From the NCBI GenBank assembly GCA_900554555.1, contig USIC01000028.1, forward strand, positions 1 through 8,030: a stretch of DNA of 8,030 nucleotides. The letters run 5' to 3'. This DNA is from an uncultured Solobacterium sp. (GTDB lineage Bacteria > Bacillota_I > Bacilli_A > Erysipelotrichales > Erysipelotrichaceae). Shown in pieces: positions 1 through 6,575 of this stretch (within the stretch, counting starts at the first letter, position 1; every line of letters starts with the position of its first letter). A program made the translations under genes and the position numbers. Under the pieces are notes generated by a model. It saw only the letters and a program-made list of their open reading frames with translations. It searched no databases and had not been told where the DNA came from.

Positions 1-512
1 GTATCGATTTCTTTTTGTTTTGCAGTTAAATCCAACTGTTTTTGTTGGATAGATAACTGTGCGGCACGAATCTCATTTTCATAAATAGAAATTTGTTCTA
101 TTTTTGTTCCGTCATTTCGAGCAGATGAGATTTCATTATACTTATCCGTAATCGTGCCTCTTAATGATTCAATATCTAGATTGATTGAGCTGATTTGTTT
201 CTGTGCTTCCGAAACATCATAGCGGAAAAGGACTGTGGTAGGAATTACCTGATCACCCACAGACACGAACACCTGTTCAATCTTCTTCTCTTGGTTTTTA
301 TTGACCTTTACACTCTGTTGGGCTTCCACCACACCAGAATAACGATCATTTCCACCACCTGTGGAACCCATGATATTACTAATGGTATCTACATAGGCAA
401 CCGCTCCACCACTAGCTCCACCAAGATTCTTTTGGAAGAAAGTAAATATTGTAGCGACAATCGCCACCACCGCAACAAGTACCGCAATCAAAATCTTCTT
501 ACTTTTTAACAT
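1..512 (-). CDS. Membrane-fusion (HlyD/MacA-type) adaptor subunit of an efflux system, N-terminal part
   Basis: The gene runs off the left edge, so only the first 170 residues are visible. The start is the ATG at 512-510, with GGAG 7 nt upstream. Residues 1-5 are basic (MLKSK) and residues 6-26 form one hydrophobic helix, which would anchor the protein with its bulk outside the membrane. A glycine-rich stretch (about 30-55) follows. Next comes a biotinyl/lipoyl-like half domain (about 58-99, RYSGVVEAQQSVKVN then VSVGDQV and LFRYD), and from about 100 an Ile/Gln/Lys/Glu-rich segment that looks like the start of the coiled-coil hairpin. This order is the established layout of periplasmic-adaptor/MFP subunits, which in Gram-positives usually work with a MacB-like ABC ATPase and permease. 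Those partners would lie beyond the left edge (inference). The substrate cannot be told. One oddity is IPTT where the family usually has a Gly-Asp turn before the LF. The family call is fairly secure. Confidence 0.82.
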   Translation of the reverse strand, partial: MLKSKKILIAVLVAVVAIVATIFTFFQKNLGGASGGAVAYVDTISNIMGSTGGGNDRYSGVVEAQQSVKVNKNQEKKIEQVFVSVGDQVIPTTVLFRYDVSEAQKQISSINLDIESLRGTITDKYNEISSARNDGTKIEQISIYENEIRAAQLSIQQKQLDLTAKQKEID

Positions 513-677
513 ACAAATTCTCCTGTATCTTTTCTAACAGACTATATCTTGCAAAATGATGTATTTCTTTTGATATAAGTAGAATAAACTAACTCTTTAA
601 CAATATTCTACCATCTTGCAAGCATAGTATATATAACAAAAGTGACAATTCCATTACAATCCAACTATAATATTCTT
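513..677. promoter_or_regulatory. Divergent intergenic region between the adaptor gene and the LTA-synthase-type gene
   Basis: This 165-bp AT-rich region must hold the promoter of the leftward adaptor gene and holds the promoter of the rightward gene. The adaptor side has a clear ribosome binding site (518-523, GGAGAA on the minus strand) but I see no convincing -35/-10 pair. The 9-mer ATCTTGCAA occurs twice in direct orientation, at 546-554 and 613-621; the second copy is part of the 8-bp palindrome CTTGCAAG. These could be regulator sites, but chance is possible. Confidence 0.4.
642..671 (+). promoter_or_regulatory. SigA-type promoter of the LTA-synthase-type gene
   Basis: GTGACA at 642-647 (five of six matches to TTGACA) is followed after 18 bp by a perfect TATAAT at 666-671. 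Transcription would be expected to start about 7 nt after the -10 box, at or next to the A of the ATG at 678. The mRNA would then have essentially no leader. Confidence 0.65.
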
Positions 678-2675
678 ATGAATAAATTAAGACATATTAT
701 TTCACTCCTAATCACGACCATTTTGTTGGCCACAAATATCTATTTTTATCAGGATTATCATAAACTCGATCCAACAAATACCATGTTTTTTATCACAATC
801 ATCGTATCGTCCCTACCAATTCTTCTAAAATGGATACCCCATAAACCAAAAATCGATACGACAATCAAAGTGATCACAATCATGCTTGTACCGTTACTGA
901 TAGAAATGGCAGTCGAACTCTGCAATAATAACTTACTCTCCGATATCGAAGGTATCGGTAATGTATTTGTGAACTACGGCATCATTCTTCTGCTTACAAT
1001 GATTTTCTACGTAGTACTTGCAAGCATGAAATTATCCTTTGCGATTTCAACAATCATCTTGTGTATCTTTGGAATCGCAAACATGTATGTAAAGCAGTTT
1101 AAAGGTATCCCTCTTTTACCATGGGATTTAAGTGTCATCAAAACTGCAGCTGGCGTCGCTACCAATTATCAACTGACATTTAATGTACAGGTGTTATTTA
1201 CGCTAACTATAGTCAATATTATCTTTGCGCTACTATTCTGGTTACCAAAAACAAAGAAGACAAAACAACGGATACTCTATCGTACAACTTGCCTCTTCCT
1301 ATCTGCTGCAATACTAATTACTTTCTATGGTACAGATTTCTTTCAACTTACACTTGGCGCAACGCCAGACTTCTTCAATCAAGCAAGAGGATATGAAAAC
1401 TATGGCGCAATTGCGGAATTCTTCGTCAACACACGCTATCTGTCCCTTCAAAAGCCACATGGCTATGATATAGAAACACTTTCAACAAAGCTAAAGGAAA
1501 ATACCAGTTCTAAACAAACCATCACAGAAACAGCACTCGGACAGCTTCCAAATGCGACGGTGGAGCACCCAAATATTATCGCCATCATGAATGAAGCCTT
1601 CTCCGACTTACAAGTAGTCGGAAAATTCGAGACTGATAAAGACTATCTTCCATTCGAAAATAGTATGAAAAATGCTAAAAATACCATTCAAGGAAATGTC
1701 TATGTTTCCACGATAGGAACTGGCACCAGCAATACAGAATATGAATTTTTGACCGGTAACTCTATGGCATTTTTACCAATTGGCTCCAATGCCTATACGC
1801 TATATGAAAAACATATACAACCTGGCCTTGCGATGACTTTATCTGATCAAAACTATAGTACGACTGCCTTCCACCCTTACCACAAAGAGAATTGGAATCG
1901 TATCAATACCTATCAATACATGAACTTCGATCGATTTATTGGTATGGAAGATATCACAAACTATCAGAAGTTAAGAAAATATATCTCTGATGAATGGGAT
2001 TTCCAACATGTCATTAATTTATATGAACAACGTGATCCATCAAAACCATTCTTCATGTTTAATGTGACGATGCAGAATCATTCCCCATACGATACAGGCT
2101 TGATTCATGATGTCCATATCACTTCCATGAAGGGAAATTACCCACAGACAGAAGAGTATCTCAGTATCATCCGTAGAAGTGATATGGCCCTAGAACAGCT
2201 TGTCAATTACTTCAAGAATGTATCTGAGCCAACGATCATCCTAATGTATGGCGACCATCAACCATTTATTGAAGATGAATTCTACGAAGAACTCTATGGC
2301 AAGAGTCTACACGAACTTAGTGATGCGGAAAATCAACAGAGATATATCACACACTTCTTCATGTGGGCCAACTATGATATTCCAAGCGGTACGATTCCTC
2401 ATATCAGCGCAAACTACCTCAGTACCTTACTTGCGGAAAACGCAAACGCAAAGTTAACACCATATCAAAACTTCCTTCAAAATGTATATCAAGATGTGCC
2501 TGTTGTATCGGCTTTAGGTTGTATTGATAAAGATGGTAATTACTTTGTATATGGTGAACATAACGCGTATTCATCAAGATTAGAGACGTATGCACAGCTC
2601 GCTTATAACAACCTCATCGAAGAAGGAAAGCGCAAAAACGAATTATTTACCCTTCCTCCTAAAAATTCAAAATAA
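678..2675 (+). CDS. LTA synthase-family membrane sulfatase (phosphoglycerol transferase)
   Basis: A 665-residue polytopic protein. The N-terminal part has about seven hydrophobic segments (near residues 5-25, 36-52, 62-79, 95-115, 118-137, 170-189 and 200-217). A large extracellular alkaline-phosphatase/sulfatase-fold domain begins near residue 290. Visible family residues are the metal-ligand Glu in IIAIMNEAFSDL (E306), the nucleophile Thr in GTGTSNTEYE (T350), FHPYHKENWNR (W406, R408), the MQNHSPY histidine (H468) and MYGDHQP (D526, H527). Family members such as LtaS move glycerol phosphate from phosphatidylglycerol onto a growing lipoteichoic acid or other glycan chain outside the membrane. 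Which polymer is made here is unknown, and the membrane part seems larger than the five helices of classical LtaS. The frame is open back to a GTG at 642, but that lies within the promoter -35 box. Neither start has a Shine-Dalgarno sequence; the ATG at 678 is preferred because it sits where transcription should begin. Confidence 0.86.
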   Translation: MNKLRHIISLLITTILLATNIYFYQDYHKLDPTNTMFFITIIVSSLPILLKWIPHKPKIDTTIKVITIMLVPLLIEMAVELCNNNLLSDIEGIGNVFVNYGIILLLTMIFYVVLASMKLSFAISTIILCIFGIANMYVKQFKGIPLLPWDLSVIKTAAGVATNYQLTFNVQVLFTLTIVNIIFALLFWLPKTKKTKQRILYRTTCLFLSAAILITFYGTDFFQLTLGATPDFFNQARGYENYGAIAEFFVNTRYLSLQKPHGYDIETLSTKLKENTSSKQTITETALGQLPNATVEHPNIIAIMNEAFSDLQVVGKFETDKDYLPFENSMKNAKNTIQGNVYVSTIGTGTSNTEYEFLTGNSMAFLPIGSNAYTLYEKHIQPGLAMTLSDQNYSTTAFHPYHKENWNRINTYQYMNFDRFIGMEDITNYQKLRKYISDEWDFQHVINLYEQRDPSKPFFMFNVTMQNHSPYDTGLIHDVHITSMKGNYPQTEEYLSIIRRSDMALEQLVNYFKNVSEPTIILMYGDHQPFIEDEFYEELYGKSLHELSDAENQQRYITHFFMWANYDIPSGTIPHISANYLSTLLAENANAKLTPYQNFLQNVYQDVPVVSALGCIDKDGNYFVYGEHNAYSSRLETYAQLAYNNLIEEGKRKNELFTLPPKNSK

Positions 2676-2681
2676 GTACTG

Positions 2682-2687
2682 TATAAT
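2682..2687 (+). promoter_or_regulatory. Perfect -10 box immediately upstream of the Mrr-type gene
   Basis: TATAAT lies 6 nt before the ATG at 2694, just after the stop of the preceding gene (2673-2675). The -35 region at the proper distance (about 2658-2664) is poor. No ribosome binding site lies between the two genes. The geometry suggests a leaderless transcript, although read-through from the upstream gene is also likely because no terminator separates them. Confidence 0.45.
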
Positions 2688-2693
2688 GATTTC

Positions 2694-3644
2694 ATGAACG
2701 GAATTCAATACGAACGCAGCTGTGCAAAATACTTGTCCACACTCGGATATAAAAATATAACTCTCACCAAGGCAAGTGGTGATCAAGGCATTGATATTAT
2801 CGCTACCAAAGGGAATTTAAAATACGGTTTTCAGTGTAAGTATTACAGTAAAACCGTAGGAAATGATGCTGTACAACAAGCCTTCTCCGGTATCGCATAT
2901 TACAAGCTAGATAAAGCAGTTGTAATCACCAACAGTGACTTCTCCTCTGGTGCACGTAAGTTAGCTGAAGAGGCAGATGTCCTATTATGGGATCATGTAG
3001 AACCGATAGAAGAAGATAATCGTTATACACTGTATCAGGCAATGGCTATTCTCTTCTTCGGTTGGTCAATCATTCAACTCTATCAGATTTTCTATAGTGT
3101 AGAGCCAACCAAAGACTATCAGTTTATTTCCTATAGTCTATTATTTATCGCATCCTTCTTACAAGCAATTCCACATCATGCACGGATCGCAACAGGCATC
3201 GCCGTAATACTCTCTTCAATACATGCATACATGTATTCGATACAGAAGGTATTCTCAATCTTCACCCTAGATTATTACCAGCTTGCGTTATTCTTCTTTA
3301 TTCTTGTTACATTTATACGATTTGTTTCCTATATCAAAAAGTACTCGATTCGTCGTCAAGCAAATAAACGGAATCAATTACGGCAAGATATACAAGAAAC
3401 ACGTTATACGATTGCACAAAATATGGCTGTCTTCCTTGCGAATGAATTTAACTGTAATGTGAAACTAATTGATACGAAGGTAAAAGATAACAATCTTATC
3501 ATCACTTTACAAACAAATCGCACACAAACAAGCCAACTAGCATCGATACAAACAAAATTAAACCAAAACCAAGAACAGATTCAATATGAACTACGTGCTA
3601 CTGCACTACACATGATTGAACTAACAATAAGAGCCAGTCATTAG
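2694..3644 (+). CDS. Membrane-anchored Mrr-type restriction endonuclease-like protein
   Basis: A 316-residue protein. Residues 1-105 match the Mrr-cat fold: an N-terminal helix with E7 (YERSCAKYLSTLGY), then GDQGID with D34, then FQCKYY with Q47 and K49. Together these form the D...QxK active site of the PD-(D/E)xK nucleases. The segment ending VVITNSDFSSGARKLAEE is also typical of this family. Four hydrophobic segments follow (about 112-134, 143-160, 164-181 and 194-214). A basic stretch (RRQANKRNQLRQ) and a charged C-terminal region of about 95 residues come last. Family knowledge says Mrr nucleases cut DNA, often modified or foreign DNA. That this one acts at the membrane is inference from the helices. 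No methylase or other defence gene lies beside it, so a housekeeping DNA role cannot be excluded. There is no Shine-Dalgarno sequence. The gene starts 18 bp after the preceding gene, and its TAG stop overlaps the stop of the convergent gene. Confidence 0.8.
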   Translation: MNGIQYERSCAKYLSTLGYKNITLTKASGDQGIDIIATKGNLKYGFQCKYYSKTVGNDAVQQAFSGIAYYKLDKAVVITNSDFSSGARKLAEEADVLLWDHVEPIEEDNRYTLYQAMAILFFGWSIIQLYQIFYSVEPTKDYQFISYSLLFIASFLQAIPHHARIATGIAVILSSIHAYMYSIQKVFSIFTLDYYQLALFFFILVTFIRFVSYIKKYSIRRQANKRNQLRQDIQETRYTIAQNMAVFLANEFNCNVKLIDTKVKDNNLIITLQTNRTQTSQLASIQTKLNQNQEQIQYELRATALHMIELTIRASH

Positions 3645-3656
3645 TTTGACTGGCTC
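3631..3656. terminator. Bidirectional hairpin containing both convergent stop codons
   Basis: A perfect 10-bp inverted repeat: GAGCCAGTCA at 3631-3640, a 6-nt loop at 3641-3646, and TGACTGGCTC at 3647-3656. The loop holds the TAG of the plus-strand nuclease gene (3642-3644) and the TAA of the minus-strand gene (3643-3641). T-rich sequence follows in both directions but is interrupted, so termination may be moderate rather than strong. Confidence 0.7.
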
Positions 3657-4339
3657 TGTTTATCTTTTACTTTTCTTAGGAAATCACTGACCCAATGAGA
3701 GTCAATTTCTACAGATTCATCTTCAGCTAGATATGGTTTGTAGTGTTCTTCTAAAGTTTGATACAGTTCTTTGGTAAAAGGAACTTCTCCCACAATCCCA
3801 TCACCAGATTGAATTAAGAATGCATACTCATCACCACTTGTATTGAAATACATATGATCAATTTCTAAACCTTGTGATTGTATCTTAGCCAAATCACCTG
3901 TTACATACTTACCAATTTCGATGATACGATCATCTAACCCAAGTAGGGCAATCAGTGCCTTTTCTTGCATATCTGATTGATTCGGCACAATTCTCTTCGT
4001 GCATGTTTCAATCCACTTATTTAAAGCTTCATCCAACTCATCACGATGATAGCGACGATTGAACATGAGATTCATCTCTTCATAATCTTTTTGGTTATCT
4101 GGATATCCAACCAATAGATTCTTACTGCCATCATGATACATGCATGTATATAACATGTTTTGTTCCGTATGGCATTTCGAGCAGCTATGACGGAATAACT
4201 TACCACGTAGTAGGTTTGTTTCTGCCGATGGATCTAAAGCTGTATCAACGAGTGATTTGATTTTAACCTTCTCCTTCTTTCCGCAGGAATGACAAGTAAT
4301 CTCTGCTTCATAGGTATTCATCTCTGCTCTTTTAAACAT
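3641..4339 (-). CDS. CpXC domain-containing zinc-ribbon protein of unknown function
   Basis: A 232-residue protein without signal peptide or membrane segment, so probably cytoplasmic. The N-terminal domain (about 10-130) has two knuckles, CHSC (C16, C19) and CSKC (C53, C56), placed to bind one zinc. The layout, with MYHDGSKNLLVGYP after the second pair, matches the CpXC family, which has no established biochemical role. The C-terminal half is acidic and helical with no motif I recognise. The start at 4339 has GGAG 6 nt upstream; the in-frame ATG 18 nt downstream has a poorer site. It follows the sugar kinase gene after 16 bp and has no promoter visible in that gap, so the two are probably cotranscribed. 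A link to sugar metabolism is only guilt by association. Its TAA overlaps the stop of the convergent nuclease gene by 4 bp of shared coding span. Confidence 0.78.
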   Translation of the reverse strand: MFKRAEMNTYEAEITCHSCGKKEKVKIKSLVDTALDPSAETNLLRGKLFRHSCSKCHTEQNMLYTCMYHDGSKNLLVGYPDNQKDYEEMNLMFNRRYHRDELDEALNKWIETCTKRIVPNQSDMQEKALIALLGLDDRIIEIGKYVTGDLAKIQSQGLEIDHMYFNTSGDEYAFLIQSGDGIVGEVPFTKELYQTLEEHYKPYLAEDESVEIDSHWVSDFLRKVKDKQSQSN

Positions 4340-4355
4340 GGTATTCTCCTATTTT

Positions 4356-5303
4356 TTATTTCTGTAATTCTTCTAATGTTGGAGCCGCATTCATCGCACC
4401 CTTTTTCGTTGTAACGATGGCAGCTGCGTGATTTGCAAAGCACAATCCATCTTTGATCATCTCTGGCGAAATCTGATCAGGCTTTTGTTTGTGATAATCT
4501 AAATAGTATAACAGCGCACCAACAAACGTATCACCTGCACCAGTTGTATCGACTGGATCAACTTTACGTGCATCCGCATGGCTATGACAATGTTTCAGGT
4601 ACGCATCACTGCCCTCAGGCCCATATGTCACAATAACATGTTCAACACCATATTGTTTTACCACTTCAATGGCTTCTTTGACAGACGATTTACCAGTGAT
4701 AAATTCCACTTCATCATCTGCCATCTTAACGATATTTGCATACTTCATAAAAGTTAAAATTGTTTGTCTACACTCATTTAAATCATCCCAAAGATCTTTA
4801 CGGATATTTGGGTCAAACAGGATTGTCGCATTCGCTGCTTTCGCCTTCTGTAGCAAGTACTCTGTTGCATACTTTACAGGATATTCTACTAAATCAACAG
4901 AGCCAAAACTGATATAGTCATCGCTTGTAAATTCAACTTCTTCAACATCACACTTATCTAAAAGTAAGTCCGCACTTGGATTACGATAGAAACTAAAGTC
5001 ACGTTGTCCATCAGCCGCAAGGCTTACAAAGGCTAACGCTGTCTTTGCCTTCTTTGTAGTCTTTAAATATCTTGTATTAACACCATAACCCGCAATCGTA
5101 TCTTTTAAGAAATGTCCAAATGGATCATCTCCAACCATACCGATAAAATAAGCTTCTGCACCAAGTTTTGCTGCGGCTACTGCCACATTGGCTGGTGCTC
5201 CTCCTGGTCTTTTTTGAAAGGCATCCACAGCGCTTAGGCTTGCGGCTGTCTGTACTGGAATAAAGTCAATTAACGCTTCACCGATTGTATAGATTTTTCC
5301 CAT
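4356..5303 (-). CDS. PfkB-family sugar kinase, probably fructokinase
   Basis: A 315-residue cytoplasmic kinase, normal in length for the ribokinase/PfkB family. It opens with IYTIGEALIDF. The first PfkB signature is near 33-48 (PGGAPANVAVAAAKLG), and the second is DTTGAGD at 252-258, with D258 the expected catalytic base and the GAG forming the anion hole. FDPNIRKDLW (163-172) is a segment characteristic of bacterial fructokinases (ATP plus fructose to fructose 6-phosphate). Substrate is an inference, because related kinases act on other sugars. The ATG at 5303 has GGAG 7 nt upstream and a good promoter further up. The CpXC gene follows after 16 bp. A SemiSWEET sugar transporter gene lies two genes upstream and could supply free sugar. 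Confidence 0.85.
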   Translation of the reverse strand: MGKIYTIGEALIDFIPVQTAASLSAVDAFQKRPGGAPANVAVAAAKLGAEAYFIGMVGDDPFGHFLKDTIAGYGVNTRYLKTTKKAKTALAFVSLAADGQRDFSFYRNPSADLLLDKCDVEEVEFTSDDYISFGSVDLVEYPVKYATEYLLQKAKAANATILFDPNIRKDLWDDLNECRQTILTFMKYANIVKMADDEVEFITGKSSVKEAIEVVKQYGVEHVIVTYGPEGSDAYLKHCHSHADARKVDPVDTTGAGDTFVGALLYYLDYHKQKPDQISPEMIKDGLCFANHAAAIVTTKKGAMNAAPTLEELQK

Positions 5304-5328
5304 ATATTTTCTCCAACTTTACATACTG

Positions 5329-5358
5329 ATTTTACCCTTTTTAATCGTACTAGTGCAA
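5329..5358 (-). promoter_or_regulatory. SigA-type promoter of the sugar kinase gene
   Basis: On the minus strand TTGCAC (5358-5353) is followed after 18 bp by TAAAAT (5334-5329), which matches the -10 consensus at five of six positions. It lies about 25 bp upstream of the start codon and gives a short leader carrying the GGAG site at 5314-5311. Confidence 0.6.
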
Positions 5359-5437
5359 TCTTTCCCATCATTTTTATTATTTTTTCTACTGGAAAAATCT
5401 GTTCATTTGTTACTACATATCTGATGTATCTTACAAC

Positions 5438-5466
5438 AAAAAAAACCAAAGCACATTGTGCCTTGG
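5438..5466 (-). terminator. Rho-independent terminator of the rubrerythrin gene
   Basis: On the minus strand CCAAGGCAC pairs with GTGCTTTGG across a 3-nt loop (one G-U pair; 5466-5446) and is followed directly by eight T (5445-5438). It begins 15 bp after the rubrerythrin stop codon. Confidence 0.88.
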
Positions 5467-5481
5467 CATACATTCATACTA

Positions 5482-6030
5482 TTAAAAATTCTCTGCGTGA
5501 ATTTCAAAGAATGCTTGTGGGTGATTACATACTGGGCAAACTTCTGGGGCTTCCATACCAACAACGATATGACCACAGTTACGGCATTCCCAAATCTTTA
5601 CTTCACTCTTCTTGAATACTTCCTGCATTTCTACATTTTGAAGTAACTTTCTGTAACGTTCTTCATGCATCTTTTCGATAGCACCTACGCCTCTAAACTG
5701 AGCAGCTAGATCGTGGAAGCCTTCTTCCTCGGCATCCTTAGCCATACGCTCATACATGTCAGTCCACTCGTAGTTTTCACCATTGGCAGCTGCTTGTAGG
5801 TTTTCCTTAACATCACCAAGCATGCCTAATGCCTTAAACCAAAGCTTTGCATGTTCCTTTTCGTTTTCTGCTGTCTTTAAGAATAAAGCGGCGATTTGTT
5901 CAAAGCCTGCTTTCTTAGCTACAGAAGCGAAGAATGTATACTTGTTTCTAGCTTCTGATTCTCCTCTAAATGCTTCTAAGAGGTTTTTTTCAGTTTTAGT
6001 ACCTGCATAAGGGTTCTTTTTGTTTTCCAT
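5482..6030 (-). CDS. Rubrerythrin (diiron peroxidase with C-terminal rubredoxin domain)
   Basis: A 182-residue cytoplasmic protein, close in length to classical rubrerythrin. Rubrerythrins reduce hydrogen peroxide to water in anaerobes, with electrons entering through the rubredoxin-like iron. All expected diiron ligands are visible in the four-helix domain: E24 (RGESEAR), E57 and H60 (ENEKEH), E85 and E88 (GENYEW), E119 and H122 (EKMH). The C-terminal domain (about 145-180) has the Fe(Cys)4 site, C149/C152 (CRNC) and C165/C168 (CPVC). The frame is open to an ATG at 6057, but GGAGGAG lies 6 nt before the ATG at 6030, and homologues begin close to this position, so 6030 is chosen. The gene has its own terminator and no close partner, so it looks monocistronic. 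I found no clear PerR-like operator upstream. Confidence 0.95.
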   Translation of the reverse strand: MENKKNPYAGTKTEKNLLEAFRGESEARNKYTFFASVAKKAGFEQIAALFLKTAENEKEHAKLWFKALGMLGDVKENLQAAANGENYEWTDMYERMAKDAEEEGFHDLAAQFRGVGAIEKMHEERYRKLLQNVEMQEVFKKSEVKIWECRNCGHIVVGMEAPEVCPVCNHPQAFFEIHAENF

Positions 6031-6036
6031 TATTTT

Positions 6037-6043
6037 CTCCTCC
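6037..6043 (-). promoter_or_regulatory. Strong ribosome binding site that fixes the rubrerythrin start
   Basis: GGAGGAG on the minus strand lies 6 nt before the ATG at 6030. It falls inside the longer open frame, which argues against the in-frame upstream ATG at 6057. Confidence 0.85.
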
Positions 6044-6140
6044 ATGTTTCCACACACTCTCTTTGGAAACCATACTTATCTTCTTCCTATTGTTGTAGAA
6101 AGTCAACGATATTACTATAGATTTCATCAATCTTTTGCCT

Positions 6141-6167
6141 AAAAAAACGTTCCCTTAGGAACGCTTT
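6141..6167 (-). terminator. Rho-independent terminator of the SemiSWEET gene
   Basis: On the minus strand GCGTTCC pairs with GGAACGT across a TAAG loop (one G-U pair), extended by A-T pairs, and runs into seven T (6147-6141). It starts right after the TAG stop codon at 6170-6168. Confidence 0.88.
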
Positions 6168-6425
6168 CTAAAGTGCTGTAATTGCGGCGATTGCGCCAAA
6201 GAATACACCAGGTAAGTTTGCCATCATGAGTGGCCAATCCTTCTTCTCTTGCATAAAACCATATGTCACCCATAAGGAACAGTTGATAGCCGCAACCATA
6301 GGTTGTAAGAAACCACTCTTCATTCCATGTAGGTTATTCATAATCTGTGGGAAGTAGGAAACATACATTAACATTGCTGTACATGTCGCAATCCATCCTA
6401 ATGTTTTTAATGCCTTTTGATTCAT
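6168..6425 (-). CDS. SemiSWEET-family sugar transporter (PQ-loop protein)
   Basis: An 85-residue membrane protein with three hydrophobic helices (about 8-28, 40-57 and 65-84), the exact size of a bacterial SemiSWEET. The PQ-loop motif is in YFPQIMNNLHGMKSG (P26, Q27). INCSLWVTYG (N48, W52) and ANLPGVFFG (N70, P72) match conserved positions of the family. SemiSWEETs dimerise into a six-helix facilitator for sugars such as glucose or sucrose; the substrate here is unknown. GAGGGG lies 8 nt before the ATG at 6425. A GTG directly upstream at 6428 would add one residue and is spaced less well. A weak promoter candidate is TTGATA (6475-6470) with a poor -10. The gene stands alone between two terminators, close to the sugar kinase and LDH genes. 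Confidence 0.9.
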   Translation of the reverse strand: MNQKALKTLGWIATCTAMLMYVSYFPQIMNNLHGMKSGFLQPMVAAINCSLWVTYGFMQEKKDWPLMMANLPGVFFGAIAAITAL

Positions 6426-6547
6426 CACTTATACCCCTCTTTCTGGATATCATTCTTAAGCTATGTGTGTATCAAGAACGAACGCAAGCATTCTACTACA
6501 TTCTTTTCTTTTATGTAAGATGTTTTTTCAAATGAATTATGTGAAAT

Positions 6548-6574
6548 AAAAAAATCCGGGATTCCGGATTTTTT
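6548..6574 (-). terminator. Rho-independent terminator of the lactate dehydrogenase gene
   Basis: An 11-bp stem (6549-6559 with 6564-6574) with a CCGG core, a 4-nt loop and flanking A and T runs. On the minus strand the stem ends in seven T, and the hairpin begins 1 bp after the ldh stop. The symmetry of the A and T runs means it could also work on the plus strand, where no gene approaches it. Confidence 0.9.
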
Positions 6575-6575
6575 G

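Noticed and set aside
195..509. A 104-codon open frame on the plus strand.
   Set aside because: It is antisense to the adaptor gene, which has a ribosome binding site, membrane helix and family motifs. The plus-strand translation is low-complexity (Thr/Ile/His/Asn-rich) with no recognisable domain.
2248..2457. A 69-codon plus-strand open frame inside the LTA-synthase-type gene.
   Set aside because: It is an out-of-frame shadow of the sulfatase domain, whose metal-binding GDH motif lies in the real frame here.
5270..5473. A 67-codon minus-strand open frame upstream of and overlapping the sugar kinase start.
   Set aside because: It covers the kinase promoter and the rubrerythrin terminator, has no ribosome binding site, and has no protein-like features.
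5303..5481. A possible riboswitch or small RNA in the 178-bp gap between the rubrerythrin and kinase genes.
   Set aside because: The gap is explained by one terminator and one SigA-type promoter with a short leader. No further stable structure was visible.
5424..5646. Two short plus-strand open frames over the 3' end of the rubrerythrin gene.
   Set aside because: They are antisense shadows of the rubredoxin domain and terminator, with no ribosome binding site.
6514..6525. The 12-mer TGTAAGATGTTT, also found in the terminator arm at 7638-7649, as a possible repeat element.
   Set aside because: The second copy has no matching arm to form a hairpin and no further shared sequence around it. It is AT-rich and best taken as coincidence.
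6347..6535. A 62-codon plus-strand open frame across the SemiSWEET start and upstream region.
   Set aside because: It is partly antisense to the SemiSWEET gene. Its hydrophobic look comes from the T-rich intergenic DNA, and there is no initiation signal.
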